From: Chrysomallon squamiferum
Lineage: Eukaryota > Mollusca > Gastropoda > Neomphalida > Peltospiridae
Length of the DNA: 64,000 nucleotides
Assembly (NCBI GenBank): GCA_012295275.1
Contig: CM022674.1
Span: forward strand, 8,230,760 to 8,294,759
Reading direction: 5' to 3'
Within the stretch, counting starts at the first letter, position 1. Each line of letters begins with the position of its first letter. A model generated the notes under the pieces. The model saw only the letters and a list, made by a program, of their open reading frames with translations. It did not search any database and was not told where the DNA came from. Below, one piece after another: positions 1 to 18,109 of this stretch. A program made the position numbers and the translations under genes.

Positions 1-279
1 AAAATGCAAATGTATTTGGTTTCACAAACTGAGATAACCCCCCCACAGTCCCTGGCAGTAAGATAAAATAACATTTATCAACATTCTGACTTTACAAAAT
101 TAAAAACAGATTTGAAAATCAACATTTATTTGTACAGAGCATTAGTCTAAATACAAAATAAATCAATTTACATCAGTACTGTGTATTTTTCTAATACTAA
201 AATAATTTACCATCAGCATTTTGTAAAATTATAAAACAAATATGAGATTTTAGCTAAATTAAATTTAATTATAATTTAC

Positions 280-385
280 CTGTAAAACTGTTCTGACAAC
301 GTCACACGCTTCTTCCTTTGTGTCAGCAACAACTACACCTTTACCTGCAGCCAGACCACTAACTTTGATAACTTGAGCCTTGTAA
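280..385 (-). CDS. GART: GART exon 4 (GARS ATP-grasp start), gene runs off the window
   Basis: This is the fourth coding exon of the trifunctional phosphoribosylglycinamide synthetase/AIR synthetase/GAR transformylase gene, which makes purines in the cytosol. It encodes residues 142-176 of the assembled protein, including the ATP-grasp signature SGLAAGKG at 150-157, followed by a VVVADTKEEA-type stretch. The acceptor on the minus strand is a CAG ending at 386, and the exon enters in phase 2. The donor is CAG|GTAAAT just below 280, leaving phase 0. The alternative acceptor TTACAAG|GCT a few bases inside is less likely, because the CAG site gives a better fit to the family. The next exons must lie before base 1. 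A 54-bp minisatellite begins exactly at the acceptor side. Confidence 0.9.
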
Positions 386-614
386 CTGACACTAAGAATA
401 ACAAACAGATATCTAGTGTAACACTAGTTTCTTTCACTATAGTAACTAAAAATAACAAACAGATATCTAGTCAAACACTAGTTTCTTTCACTATAGTAAC
501 TAAAAATAACAAACAGATATCTAGTCAAACACTAGTTTCTTTCACTATAGTAACTAAAAATAACAGATATCTAGTCTAACATTAGTTTCTTTCACTATAG
601 TAACTAAAAATAAC
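383..614. repeat. 54-bp minisatellite abutting GART exon 4
   Basis: About four copies of a 54-bp unit begin TAACTAAAAATAAC and end TTTCTTTCACTATAG. The first unit is divergent and overlaps the acceptor of exon 4. On the minus (sense) strand every unit carries an acceptor-like TTATTTTTAG|TTACT, close to the true acceptor region. The array therefore looks like an expansion of the exon's own 3' splice-site region. Frames across it stay open because 54 is a multiple of 3, but no protein is implied. Confidence 0.9.
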
Positions 615-1639
615 AATCATTACTTTTATATAATGAAAGTAAATTTCAAATCAAAGGTATAAATTAAAATTATCACAAATGAGACTCATCTATGAGTGTT
701 TACCTTTTATTTGTCTGTACCAAAACCATAAATTGGAGAATGAAAAAACCTTCAGTATTAAATTTTGAAAACTGATTAGATTGTAACATCAGATTTATAA
801 TTAGTAATATGCTCATATATACTTTTGCAACAACTGTTTAGCTAAATCAGAAGAAATAAAACCAGTATTAAAATATCAAACATGAAACATGATTTTTGTT
901 CATAAAACAGTGGTTTTGAGGTTGTTGTATTTTCAATGCTATGATCAAACAGGGCAGAGTTAAAATTTTATTTCAATTTTCTGTGAAGTCTGCGCAGCAA
1001 ATGCATAAATTATAAAACATTGAAATATTCTGTGATACAGTAACAACTGCCAGTCAAGAACACTTTCAACATTCCATGATTGGAATTTTTCTTTTTTTAA
1101 TGGTGTGGATACACAGTTAACTGATGTGGTAAAAATAATGAAACACTTTGTGTTAAAACATAAAACTGTCAACTTCTCTAAATCATTAAATGGTATCCAA
1201 AAGAATGTATTATAAAACAAAGTGGGCACAGCTTAATAATAATAATAATAAAGGATTCAAAAATACATTCAATATATATATATACATATATAAAACATCA
1301 ATCCCACATAAATAAAAACCAGAGAATGTGATATTACAAAATGTGATATTTAACACGTAAAATGTGTTTTTTGTAACAGGAATCCAACTACCATCATACT
1401 TTGCTGATAATAAAGTAATAAACTGATTAACAAAATTAATGTTAATAATTAAATAATCCAGAACTTTAAAAAAAATATTAACCTGATACATTTTGTTAAA
1501 AAGTACACAGGTAACATTTACTTAACCAAAAACTGATCTGATTAACATAATGACTATTTCTAAAACTGAGGTAAGTAGTGCATTGTTAAAAACATGACAA
1601 ATTTCAAAACAGTGCACAATAAATGTTTACCATCCTTAC
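615..1639 (-). other. GART intron 3
   Basis: AT-rich intronic sequence between exons 3 and 4. It holds a short (AAT)n run near 1235 and a (TA)n run near 1274. No exon or RNA gene is seen. The donor is GTAAGG, immediately below 1640. Confidence 0.75.
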
Positions 1640-1787
1640 GAATTAATGTGTTTGCACGCCTCATCGCATTCAGTGAAACATCGGAACTTGGCTGTGGGAA
1701 TTCCATGACGAATCATAAACTTCTTGGCAAACTCCTTACTGGCTTCAATCTCTGCTGCTTTAGCACTGGGTCCAAAACATGAAATAC
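1640..1787 (-). CDS. GART: GART exon 3 (GARS domain)
   Basis: Encodes about residues 92-141 of the GARS domain: ISCFGPSAKAAEIEASKEF, then a KKFM..HGIPTA segment and a TECDEACKHINS end. This covers the end of the N-terminal nucleotide-binding-like lobe and the start of the ATP-grasp region in this family. The acceptor is TTTGACAG|GT (CAG at 1788-1790), entered in phase 1. The donor is AATTC|GTAAGG, left in phase 2. Its 148 nt fits those phases exactly. The exon joins to exon 2 at a glycine codon split after its first base. Confidence 0.92.
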
Positions 1788-2353
1788 CTGTCAAACCACA
1801 CCACATAGATTAAACTACTGTTACATGGGTTAGTCAAAGCATGTAAAAGTTATAAATGAAAATTTTTCTATTCTGTCAGTAAAAATGATTATAATCTTTC
1901 TGTCTCTATCTCCATATATATGTTTATATCTTATACATACATATATATATATATATATATACACATAGATTTTCCTGAAAGGATGTTTTGATATATACAC
2001 ACACACACACACACACACATACAAAGAGATAGAGAATAAACAGAGAGAGAGAGAAGAAGAGAAAGAAAGATAGTATAAGTTTAATCACAAACTACTTGGT
2101 GTGCCCATATTTTATAATACTCTGTATCACAAAACACAATTACTCCATAAACAATTTCTTATCTCGTCTAGCTGGATGTATCACAATTAAGAGCAGACAC
2201 ATTCTGTGAAAAATTGCAGTTTTATGATGAAACAAGATTTATTGGCATCCTGCAGAACAAAGAGAGTTAGTGTCTACAGTATGAGAATCTGATGCATGCT
2301 GAGGAATTCATTTATTCATTCATCAAATAAATAAAATCCAATTAGCGACTCGC
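1788..2353 (-). other. GART intron 2, GC-AG type
   Basis: Intron with a (TA)n run at about 1935-1966 and a (CA)n run at about 1996-2020. On the minus strand it appears to start GCGAGT (2353-2348) and end CAG, so it would be a GC-AG intron. The nearest canonical GT (GTCGCT) would put exon 3 in the wrong frame. Confidence 0.75.
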
Positions 2354-2476
2354 CGTGTTGCTTTAAGTGATCAGAAAGTCCAGCTGCCAAGGGATCCTCA
2401 GGTCCTATGATTACCAGGTCAATATTCTTGTCACTGCACCAGTCGCAAATGTCAGAAAAATCCTTTAAATTAATAC
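2354..2476 (-). CDS. GART: GART exon 2 (GARS domain)
   Basis: Encodes about residues 51-92. It includes DWCSDKNIDLVIIGPEDPLA, then AGLSDHLKQH, which matches the 'VVGPE.PLAAG' region shared by GARS proteins. The acceptor is CTATTGCAG|GT (CAG at 2477-2479), entered in phase 1 so that T+GT gives Cys51. The exon is 123 nt. It exits in phase 1 after a single G, which needs the GC donor GCGAGT. The joined product QHGISCFGP keeps the family spacing without insertion. Confidence 0.92.
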
Positions 2477-5858
<3,382 letters not shown>

Positions 5859-6060
5859 GGCAGTAATAAAGGATCGGAGAGAAAATCGACTGTAAAATTG
5901 TCACGAAATGTTATCGATGAATAAATGAAGCCACTCTGTCTGTAAACAATGTATTACCACGCGTAGTAGGTTAATGCAAATTTCCCGCTGGGCCTTCATA
6001 GCGCATAACACATAAAGGGAGATAACTCCAAAGTGCTCATCATCGCTCAAAAAACGATTT
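5859..6060 (-). promoter_or_regulatory. Putative GART 5'UTR exon and promoter
   Basis: CpGs and general complexity rise here compared with the flanks (CGCAGAGACG, ACGCGTAG, CCCGCTGGGCC, CTTCGTTCGG). A strong minus-strand donor GTAAGT lies at 5858-5853. This is where the transcription start of GART would be expected. No TATA box is obvious. The exact start site cannot be read from the sequence. Confidence 0.45.
6014..6029. repeat. Mollusc-type GGGAGATAACTCC motif
   Basis: AAAGGGAGATAACTCC. From memory, motifs of this kind are very common in mollusc non-coding DNA and are probably remnants of mobile-element ends. It sits in the putative GART promoter. Relatives occur at about 26625-26641 and 53948-53960. 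Confidence 0.5.
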
Positions 6061-7407
6061 CTCTTCGTTCGGTTTGATTAAAATAAAATCCACACTCAAA
6101 TCATTGAAATGAAATTGTGTTATTTAACAGAGTCATTTAAATAAAAATAATAATTCTGCCATTTTCAAGTAATTCGTTAATTATTGTTCATCCAATCAGA
6201 GATAAGAACTTAATAAATTTGGTTGATTTATATTTAAAAGGAATAAAGTGTTTATTCTATGTATCTTGTGTGTTTACATATTCAAAATATTTTCCTTTCT
6301 CATAATATTTCTCAGTACTAAACTTTACACTTGAGTCTTTAGGGCATACAATCAAGGAGTTGGCCCCGGGCATCATCAGACCTCTGCACGACACTGATCT
6401 TACGTGTGTACCTGAGTGAGTTAGGCCATATTAAAATAACACGCTGGTATTTCTCAGTTTGGGACGGTACGCTCTATATCTGTCTTATCTAATCTTGTAT
6501 TATTTACGTGTGTAGAGGAAACACCGTAGCTAACTAAGCATTCAGTTCTGCCAATGAATTATGTTTGTATTTCTTGCTATTTTTAAACGAATACAGTTAC
6601 AAAAATGAAGGGATGTGAAAAGAAAAAGACTGAATTTTGTTTTCGTTTGACCAAATAAATTATATTATTTGTGTTGTATCAGGGTGTTATATGAATACAG
6701 CAATCTGTAACGAAGTAACGTTGTGATATCACGTAAATATGCAAATAAACGAAAGCACGCAATAATGCACGCACGCACGCACCGAAACGCACACGGCTAA
6801 CATACATTATTAGACAAACGTAATTTTTTTTTTTTTTCACTCAATCTCAAAAACGAAAAATCTCAGTATTTTGAAGCTGACGTGGAAAGGAAAAAATATA
6901 ATAGAAAAAAAGGAAAGAAAACTAAAATAAAGAAAAACAGAAAAATCAATACGGAACTGATTTTTTGTATAAATGGACTTTAAAGATACACAGTCCTGAT
7001 TAAATTAATTTTTTAACTTTATCGACTTTTGTGATAATGGTGCTCGAAACACACTGAAGTGACTTGTTTTAATTCACGCTGAAGGCAGCTTTAATACGTA
7101 TTTTAAACACTTATTTTAGTGCAATGTGAGAAATTCACTCTCACTCTTTAATAAACCATAATATGTCACTTCTTTACACACAAACGTAACCAGTGGCAAC
7201 ATATAACTTTGTTACTGAAAACAAAGATGTGTTTTTTATTAATGTAAAAACCGGAGGTGTTTACATAGTGGCTACGAAATGGTCCATAGCAAATCGTTTA
7301 TAACAATCAGTGCACAGCAAAACTAACACGTCTGTGTAACAAAGTCTGTTTAACAAACAGAGCATGACAATGATTTTCTTTGCTTTTACAAAATATTAAT
7401 ATGGCCA
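6061..7407. other. Intergenic, no gene seen
   Basis: Unique AT-rich sequence with short A/T homopolymers (for example a T run near 6825) and a few ACGC repeats near 6767. No coding exon, RNA gene or mobile element is recognised. Confidence 0.6.
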
Positions 7408-7796
7408 AGTATGTATGTATGTGTGTATATACGTGTGTGTATGTGTGTATGTATGTATGTATGTATGTATGTATGTATGTGTGTATATACGTGTGTGTAT
7501 GTGTGTATGTATGTATGTATGTATGTATGTATGTATGTATGTATGTATGTATGTATGTATGTATGTATGTATGTATGTATGTATGTATGTATGTATGTAT
7601 GTATGTATGTGTGTATGTATGTATGTATGTATGTATGTATGTATGTATGTATGTGTGTATATACGTGTGTGTATGTGTGTATGTATGTATGTATGTATGT
7701 ATGTATGTATGTATGTATGTATGTATGTATGTATGTATGTGTCTGTGTGTGTGTCTGTATGTATGTATGTATGTGTATGTATGTATGTATGTGTGT

Positions 7797-7828
<32 letters not shown>

Positions 7829-8003
7829 GTATGTATGTATGTATGTATGTATGTATGTGTGTGTATGTATGTGTATGTACGTATGTATGTATGTGTGTGT
7901 ATTTATGCATGTGTATGTGTATGTGTATGTGTCTGTGTCTGTGTCTGTGTCTGTGTCTGTGTCTGTGTCTGTGTCTGTGTCTGTGTCTGTGTCTGTGTGT
8001 GTA

Positions 8004-8074
<71 letters not shown>

Positions 8075-8130
8075 GTGTGTGTGTATGTGTGTATATATGT
8101 ACGTATGTGTGTATGTATGTATGTTTGTAT
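7408..8130. repeat. Large TATG/TG/TGTC compound microsatellite
   Basis: About 720 bp made of (TATG)n, (TG)n, (GTCTGT)n at about 7930-7998 and (ATGTGT)n at about 8005-8080. A GTGTATATACGTGTGTG block recurs at about 7422, 7480 and 7653, which points to internal duplication of larger blocks. The plus strand is almost free of C. Long frames reading YVCM, HTYI or VSVS here are repeat translations. Confidence 0.97.
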
Positions 8131-10967
<2,837 letters not shown>

Positions 10968-11388
10968 TATTTCTATACATTTATAATTAGACGTACACCC
11001 ACTCAAATTTTCAGCTAAGCACATAACGAAAGAATAAGAACTTGGAACAAGAAGAATCGCCTCTTTAAGCATTCCTGAAAATGAAAACAGGCTACAAATA
11101 CAGATTTAAATGTAACAGTGGGTTTTCTTATCATCTGTTGACACAAGGAAATAGGTGCATCTCTTAGGAATCTGATGAAGCCAGATAATGAGTTGTGGCA
11201 AATAAATACTGTCGTTTATAATCATTTATTAATTAGGTGAAGAGAATGCTGGTCAGATTCATTTTATATGACATTGTTAAGCCGTACTTAAATTAGAAAA
11301 ACCAATATGTATTCATTGATAGGTTTAAGGCCCTTTTGTTTCCATTTAAGTCTGAGAGAGGGGCAAAGAGATAAAGAGATGAAAAGGC

Positions 11389-12320
<932 letters not shown>

Positions 12321-12321
12321 G

Positions 12322-12455
12322 CTGTGTATGAACTCAGTAAATTCAACTATGTGGTGTATGAACTCAGTAAATTCAACTGTATGGTGTATGAACTCGGTAA
12401 CATTCAACTATGTGGTGTATGAACTCAGTAACATTCAACTATGTTGTGTATGACA
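12322..12455. repeat. About 31-bp minisatellite
   Basis: Four copies of a 30-32-bp unit containing TGTATGAACTCAGTAA and ATTCAACTATGTGG, with diverged half-units upstream to about 12260. Confidence 0.85.
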
Positions 12456-12742
12456 TTAGTAAATGAAATAAGAAAAGAAGACAAATTCAGGTCGAGTAAC
12501 GTATTTAAAACAGCGGACTTGACTAAACGGAGCGGACTAAACGAATCTGTGAGTTGTACAGAAAGCTAAATGTCTCACATTGTACACTGACAATACACTG
12601 AGTTCCAGCGGCTCCGTTCGTGACTTTTACACTGCAGTTGTCAAAGTGTTGTTTTCAGAGATTGTAGCTGCCAGTTTGAAGTACACGCTAATTACCCCCA
12701 TTCAGCTCCTGCTGCCTGCACGGACACGGACATTATGACGGA

Positions 12743-12791
12743 CTGGTCAGTGTCCACTGGTCAGTGTCCACTGGTCAGTGTCCACTGGTCA
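12743..12791. repeat. 14-bp tandem repeat
   Basis: Three full copies and a partial copy of CTGGTCAGTGTCCA. Confidence 0.9.
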
Positions 12792-12923
12792 TTTAGGGAC
12801 ACATCGATTCCAAATGTTTGAGAAGACAAATAGCGTGCAGTTTGGAGGTTATTCTTCTGGCTTAAAGATTTTCAGTTGTTGACTTGTTTGCAATCTATAT
12901 GTATATAATATGGATAAATGGAT

Positions 12924-12932
12924 ATGTGTGTC

Positions 12933-12969
<37 letters not shown>

Positions 12970-13157
12970 ATGTATGTATGTATGTATGTATGTATGTATG
13001 TATGTATGCATGTATGTATGTACCTACGTATGTTGTATTTATGTGTGTATGTTCGTACTTATGTTTAGCTATGTATGTATGTATGTATGTACGTATGCAT
13101 GCATGTATATATGCGAGTGTATATATATTTATGTGTGTGTGTATTTATGTATGTAAT

Positions 13158-13192
<35 letters not shown>
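12924..13192. repeat. TG/TATG/TA compound microsatellite
   Basis: (TG)n, then (TATG)n with substitutions, then (TA)n at about 13160-13190. Open frames of Cys-Val-Met type are repeat translations. Confidence 0.95.
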
Positions 13193-13194
<2 letters not shown>

Positions 13195-14063
13195 ATGGAT
13201 TTCTGTCAGGCATATATTTAGGATTTATCCGTGTATATTTAAAATTCAGTTAAATATCTTATTCTAAATCGTGAGACGTTACCTATACCGAGTGTATTTA
13301 ACATTAATCCCGTGTAACAGGAAACAAATAAATGTAAGACTTGATTTAAAACTTCTCCTACAGCGATAACTTTAAACACGCGAGGTGAGTCTGTGACTGA
13401 ACTTTCATAGTCACTGTAAACACTGAATCAACAGCATCACACACACACACACACACACACATACACACACACACACACATATAAATAAAACAACAATATT
13501 AACATAAACAACAACGACAGTAACAATAACGTCAACAAAAACAACAATAATAAAAAAGAAAGATAAAAGAACGCACATACAAACCAACTAATTATCTTCT
13601 TCCCGGATATAAAGATTTCAATTATCATTTAGAAAAAAATAATATTTTCGCTCGATTTAATATGAGTAAAAATAAATAACCTCCTGTGCTTTGAGAAATG
13701 TGTATAGTAATATTACCTATCAGCTAGAGCATATCGAATAAAATTCATTTATAGCATATTCTTGCTGTACATTTTAATTATATTGTTCTGTCAAGTAGAA
13801 GAAATATATTATTATCGGAAATATGTTATTTGTCAAACTTCGGCAAAGCTTTAAAAAAATAAATAAATAACAGCAGAAGCAGCAACAATAACAATAACAA
13901 TAATAATAACAGTAATAATAGCTATAGCAACAGTAAGACCATTAGCATCATCATCATCACCACAATCACTCTTCCACGACCATCATCTCCTCAACAACAA
14001 CAACTGAATAACAACGACAACAGCAACAGCTGTATTAATAGTGTGGGTAAGTTATTGCTGAGC
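13193..14063. other. Intergenic with small trinucleotide runs
   Basis: (CA)n at about 13438-13480, then AAC/AAT/CAT trinucleotide-rich sequence at about 13490-13550 and 13870-14030. No gene is seen. Confidence 0.6.
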
Positions 14064-14195
14064 CAAAAAAATAAATAAATAAAAATAAAAATAAAAATAA
14101 AAATAAAAATAAAAATAAAAATAAAAATAAAAATAAATAAATAAATAAAAATAAAAATATAAATAAATAAATAAATAAATTTAGATTAAAGAGAA
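14064..14195. repeat. (AAATAA)n / (AAAT)n microsatellite
   Basis: A-rich hexamer and tetramer repeats of AAATAA and AAAT. The Phe-Leu frame on the minus strand is a repeat translation. Confidence 0.95.
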
Positions 14196-14390
14196 TAAAA
14201 TTAAATAAAATTAAATTAAAGCAGCAATAACGTTTGCACCAAGCAGTAAATATGTGGTAGAAAAATATCAGTGTGCTTGTGTGTGTCGTAGACTTTGTAT
14301 ACGTCTGTGTGTGTAAGAGGTCGTTGATATGTTTCATTTGTATCACTCACAGCAATTAGCTTTTATTACTCGAATATAAAATCTCTAAAC

Positions 14391-14504
<114 letters not shown>

Positions 14505-14540
14505 GTACAAGAATATTACAAAAATCAATAGATAAATTAC

Positions 14541-14606
14541 TCTGACAATGAATTCCTTATTCAATTTACGTATCGCTGCATGAAATAATTACATTATTGA
14601 TATATT
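14541..14606. repeat. Dispersed repeat copy A1
   Basis: Roughly 66 bp (core CAATTTACGTATC, then AAATAATTACA) that matches 16528-16592 with about four in five bases identical. The two copies lie on either side of the unique island at 15340-15970. Confidence 0.65.
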
Positions 14607-15339
14607 AATAAACATTTCTAAACAAGTCTTCCAGTAAAAAGGAAATTAATTATATAGTTCCATTTCTAAAATGAGAATTAAGTGTTGAGATAAAATAAAT
14701 CATATAATCCAAATATATAGTGATAATAAAGCGAAGTTGTTAATCCTATCAGCATAGCGTTATCCATATGTAAAATAATAAACGATAATAATAACCAAAA
14801 TAATCATGATAATTAACAAAATTATTTTGATTCACTACATATTTACAAAGCATATTCCGCCTTTCTGTCATTATGTAACAACACCAGTCTTTCTGTTTGT
14901 AGGCATGTGTATATACTGATGCGTTTGTGTGTGTGTGTGTGTGTGTGTATGTCTGTGTGTAAATAATTGTCATATGGAAACACTGATAACAGAAGCTAGT
15001 GTTAAGGTGATTTTATAATTAGATTCCAGTGTAAATCTCTTTTTTCTAACAACAGGTTCAACAAAACCATGTCCTGGTCTTGTATTAAACTGCAGTTTAA
15101 AATTAACTGATAAAAAAATTGTTTTGAAATTAAGCGTGTAATTTGAAAAAGTGCTGCAGGTGATCTTTGTCCTGTTTTTCTTGTAAACTGAAATCTGCAG
15201 GATGGAAAAAAGAAAACAAGAAAGAAAAAGATAACGGGAAAAAAAAGACAAATGAAAATGTCGATGTATGAATTAGCCAATCTTTGAGTATGAAAGAGTC
15301 AATCATTGCACAGGAAGACATCACATAGTGTGAAGTTTG

Positions 15340-15560
15340 AAGTTCCAGTGAAGTCCCAGCTGTGCAAATGAATGACCTGTCCCCTCCAAAGCCTCTATGG
15401 TGAAGTTGCAGTCAATAAATCTGCTATTGATGCCCGTAATTATTGATTGGCTGGAAGCAGCGCTGATAGCAGTAATTACTTGTCGTTAATTATCTTTCCT
15501 CTGTGAGATTTATGTTTGGGGTCAAGAAGAGATATTTGGTCTTCTGTGCTTCATGAATTC
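15340..15560. promoter_or_regulatory. Unique island rich in homeodomain sites (candidate enhancer)
   Basis: Non-repetitive, balanced-composition sequence unlike its flanks. It has TAATTA-type cores in GTAATTATTGATTGG (about 15437), GTAATTACTTG (about 15473) and GTTAATTATC (about 15485). The TGATTG part resembles a Pbx/Meis-type site. No coding potential is evident. Calling it a conserved enhancer is inference, because conservation was not tested. Confidence 0.35.
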
Positions 15561-15774
15561 CATTGGATTCTCGGGACAGAGTATAAACTATGGCGATGTC
15601 AAGAGATCTCGAATTATCAAGTCGTTTGTACGGCGGGTAGGATCCTCATTATAACGCTTTGCTCTCGTGTACTAGTTGCAAAAGTTTACCTCATGATTCG
15701 ATATTCCAATTTGAGAACGCTTTAACATTTCCAACATTTACATTAAATACAAGAACATCGACGGGAGAATGGAG

Positions 15775-15970
15775 AAATTGAATTACGTTCTGGCGTTAAA
15801 ACCCGAGTGTATAATTAAGAAGCGATTATAAAACTCTCAGCCATAACCTAACTGGCATAATTACAGCGATTGATCTCTGTGGGCCTGTCTCTATCCCTCA
15901 TGGCACCACACAGCACATTTGATTGATGGCTTAACTCGTTTTTTTCTCGTTCCAAGCACTATTTCATAAT
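15775..15970. promoter_or_regulatory. Second unique island, candidate regulatory element
   Basis: Unique sequence with ATAATTACAGCG, GATTGATCTCTG and TTTGATTGATGG motifs, separated from the previous island by about 200 bp. It has the same character as the island before it; function is inferred only. Confidence 0.3.
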
Positions 15971-16901
15971 TAGAAAATATGCCATCTTAAGTGCCGCAAC
16001 TCTGACGTCGGATGTATGTCACACAATTCTCACCCCTCAAAAAACTACAATCCAAAACAAACAAAAAAAAACAACAACAATCGTAAAACATTTTGTGAAT
16101 CATATCGAGGTAATTTAAAAATAATAATAATAATAACAAAAAAATAAAAAATTTATAATTATATTTTTCTTGTGTTTCTAACAGTCTTTACGTTTAAATT
16201 AATCATCGATTTTATTTATTTACAGACAGGTAGGCCTAATGACGACTAATATATTTTTAATTTTTAGATTAATCTTTTTTCATTGGTCTTATAATTATTT
16301 CATTACAAATACATAGCTGGCGCGTGCCGTAATTTATGTCAACACAGATTTCTAAATTTACAGTACAAATGTCTTCATAATACAATGTCACATCTGTAAG
16401 GTGAGCTTCCAGTGAAACTTCTTTTTCCAATAAACGAAAAAAAAAAAAATAAAACGACGGGAAAAAAAAAAAAAAATAAATTAAGATAGGTAAGAATTAA
16501 AACGAATTTTGTAGAAAATCATTTACATTTGACAGTGAATTCCAGATTCAATTTACGTATCACAATATAAAATAATTACACTATTGATACATTCTTAAAT
16601 CATCCATCCATATTATATTTTATCATTTATGTCTGTTTAAAAATGAATTCGACGTAAATAAATACATTGCTATAAATAAACACATTTAAATAAAAGAAGG
16701 TATGTATATAACACACACACACACAGACACACGTTTTTCTATTTATTTATAAATACAAAATAACAATACAAGTAAAAAATGTAAATTTATTACTTTTTCA
16801 AATCATTTCAAACCAAATTAAATCTTGACGTGAAGAAAATGATTTAGCTTAGGATACAAAATAATGAAATACTTATAACACAACTGTTATGTTACCTGTA
16901 T

Positions 16902-16982
<81 letters not shown>

Positions 16983-18109
16983 TTCCTTTTTTTATTCGGA
17001 ATTTAATTTTCAGTAAACGTGAAAAGTTTAGCGTCAACAGTTTAGAAATCTCGCCTAGACGTGCGATGTGTTTGAAATGCGAATAGAAAATAAACTGTAC
17101 AGCAGTAATTGGCTTGTCAGTAAGAGACAGGCTTTACTCGGTAGAGACGAAATATTGATGTGAAAAAGAAAAAAAAAACTTATTTTGTAATATCGTTAAA
17201 GCTTCGAGGTCAGACTCTCACATAAATCTGTAAAGAAAACAGAAACCTGCGTGCTTTAACTATATTACGACAAAAGCCGAGTCGAATCACATCCTACCTG
17301 CAGTTTTTAACGATGATATACTTGCACGTCAATAAACTTGAAGAAGTTGAAGAAGAATATCGAGTTATTTTAGGCTTAATACTGGAAAGTGCAGCAAAAA
17401 TTGATTAATTTGCATTTTCACATTAAAAAAAAAAAATCTATTAATTTTTGTGGTATGGCTGTTTTTAGTCACATATTTCAAAACCCATTGCAGTCGTCTA
17501 TGAAATAGCTCATCTGTTTGAGGCAGACCTTTCTAGAAGGTGAGTCTCTGTGACACGTCAGACTCATTTTCACGGTCCGTTTGTTGAATACGCTAAAACT
17601 CACCCATTCACCGGGTTTCGCCTGTTGTCAGTGCCTGACTTTTCCGAACAGTTTTGTGTTAAACAGATTTCTGTGTCTGGCTACACGATAAAGATTGTTT
17701 ATCTAACCAGTGTATCAACTCAACTCAGTGGCTCACTTGTCTCAACAAGAAAACGAGACAAGAAGATGGGGAGACGAATACACTAAGTGTACACTAGTTC
17801 AGATGATAAGCAATGTTGAGTATTAACATTTTTCTTTCTGTTTCGAGATTCCAGAAACTGTTTTTATGTGTTTTATTTTAAAAAGAAATAAGAATAGTAT
17901 ACAAATAAAACAAGACACGTGTTCTAGATAATGTATAAAGTGCCACTAACCGATATCATTAACGAATACTAGTAATCAATACTAGTATTAATACTACTTT
18001 TAAAAACCACTAATCAGGATCAGTAATAATATCAGTAATCAATATGACTAACCAGTGCAACTAACACTAATAAATATTACTAATCAGTACTTCTAACCAG
18101 TGCCATTAA
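15971..18109. other. Intergenic with (GT)n
   Basis: Holds short poly-A blocks near 16440-16480, dispersed-repeat copy A2 at 16528-16592, and a clean (GT)n of about 70 bp at 16904-16972 followed by TA. A 79-codon open frame at 17550-17786 has no recognisable family and no splice or codon support. From about 17945 the sequence grades into satellite-like ACTAAC/ATCA words. Confidence 0.6.
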
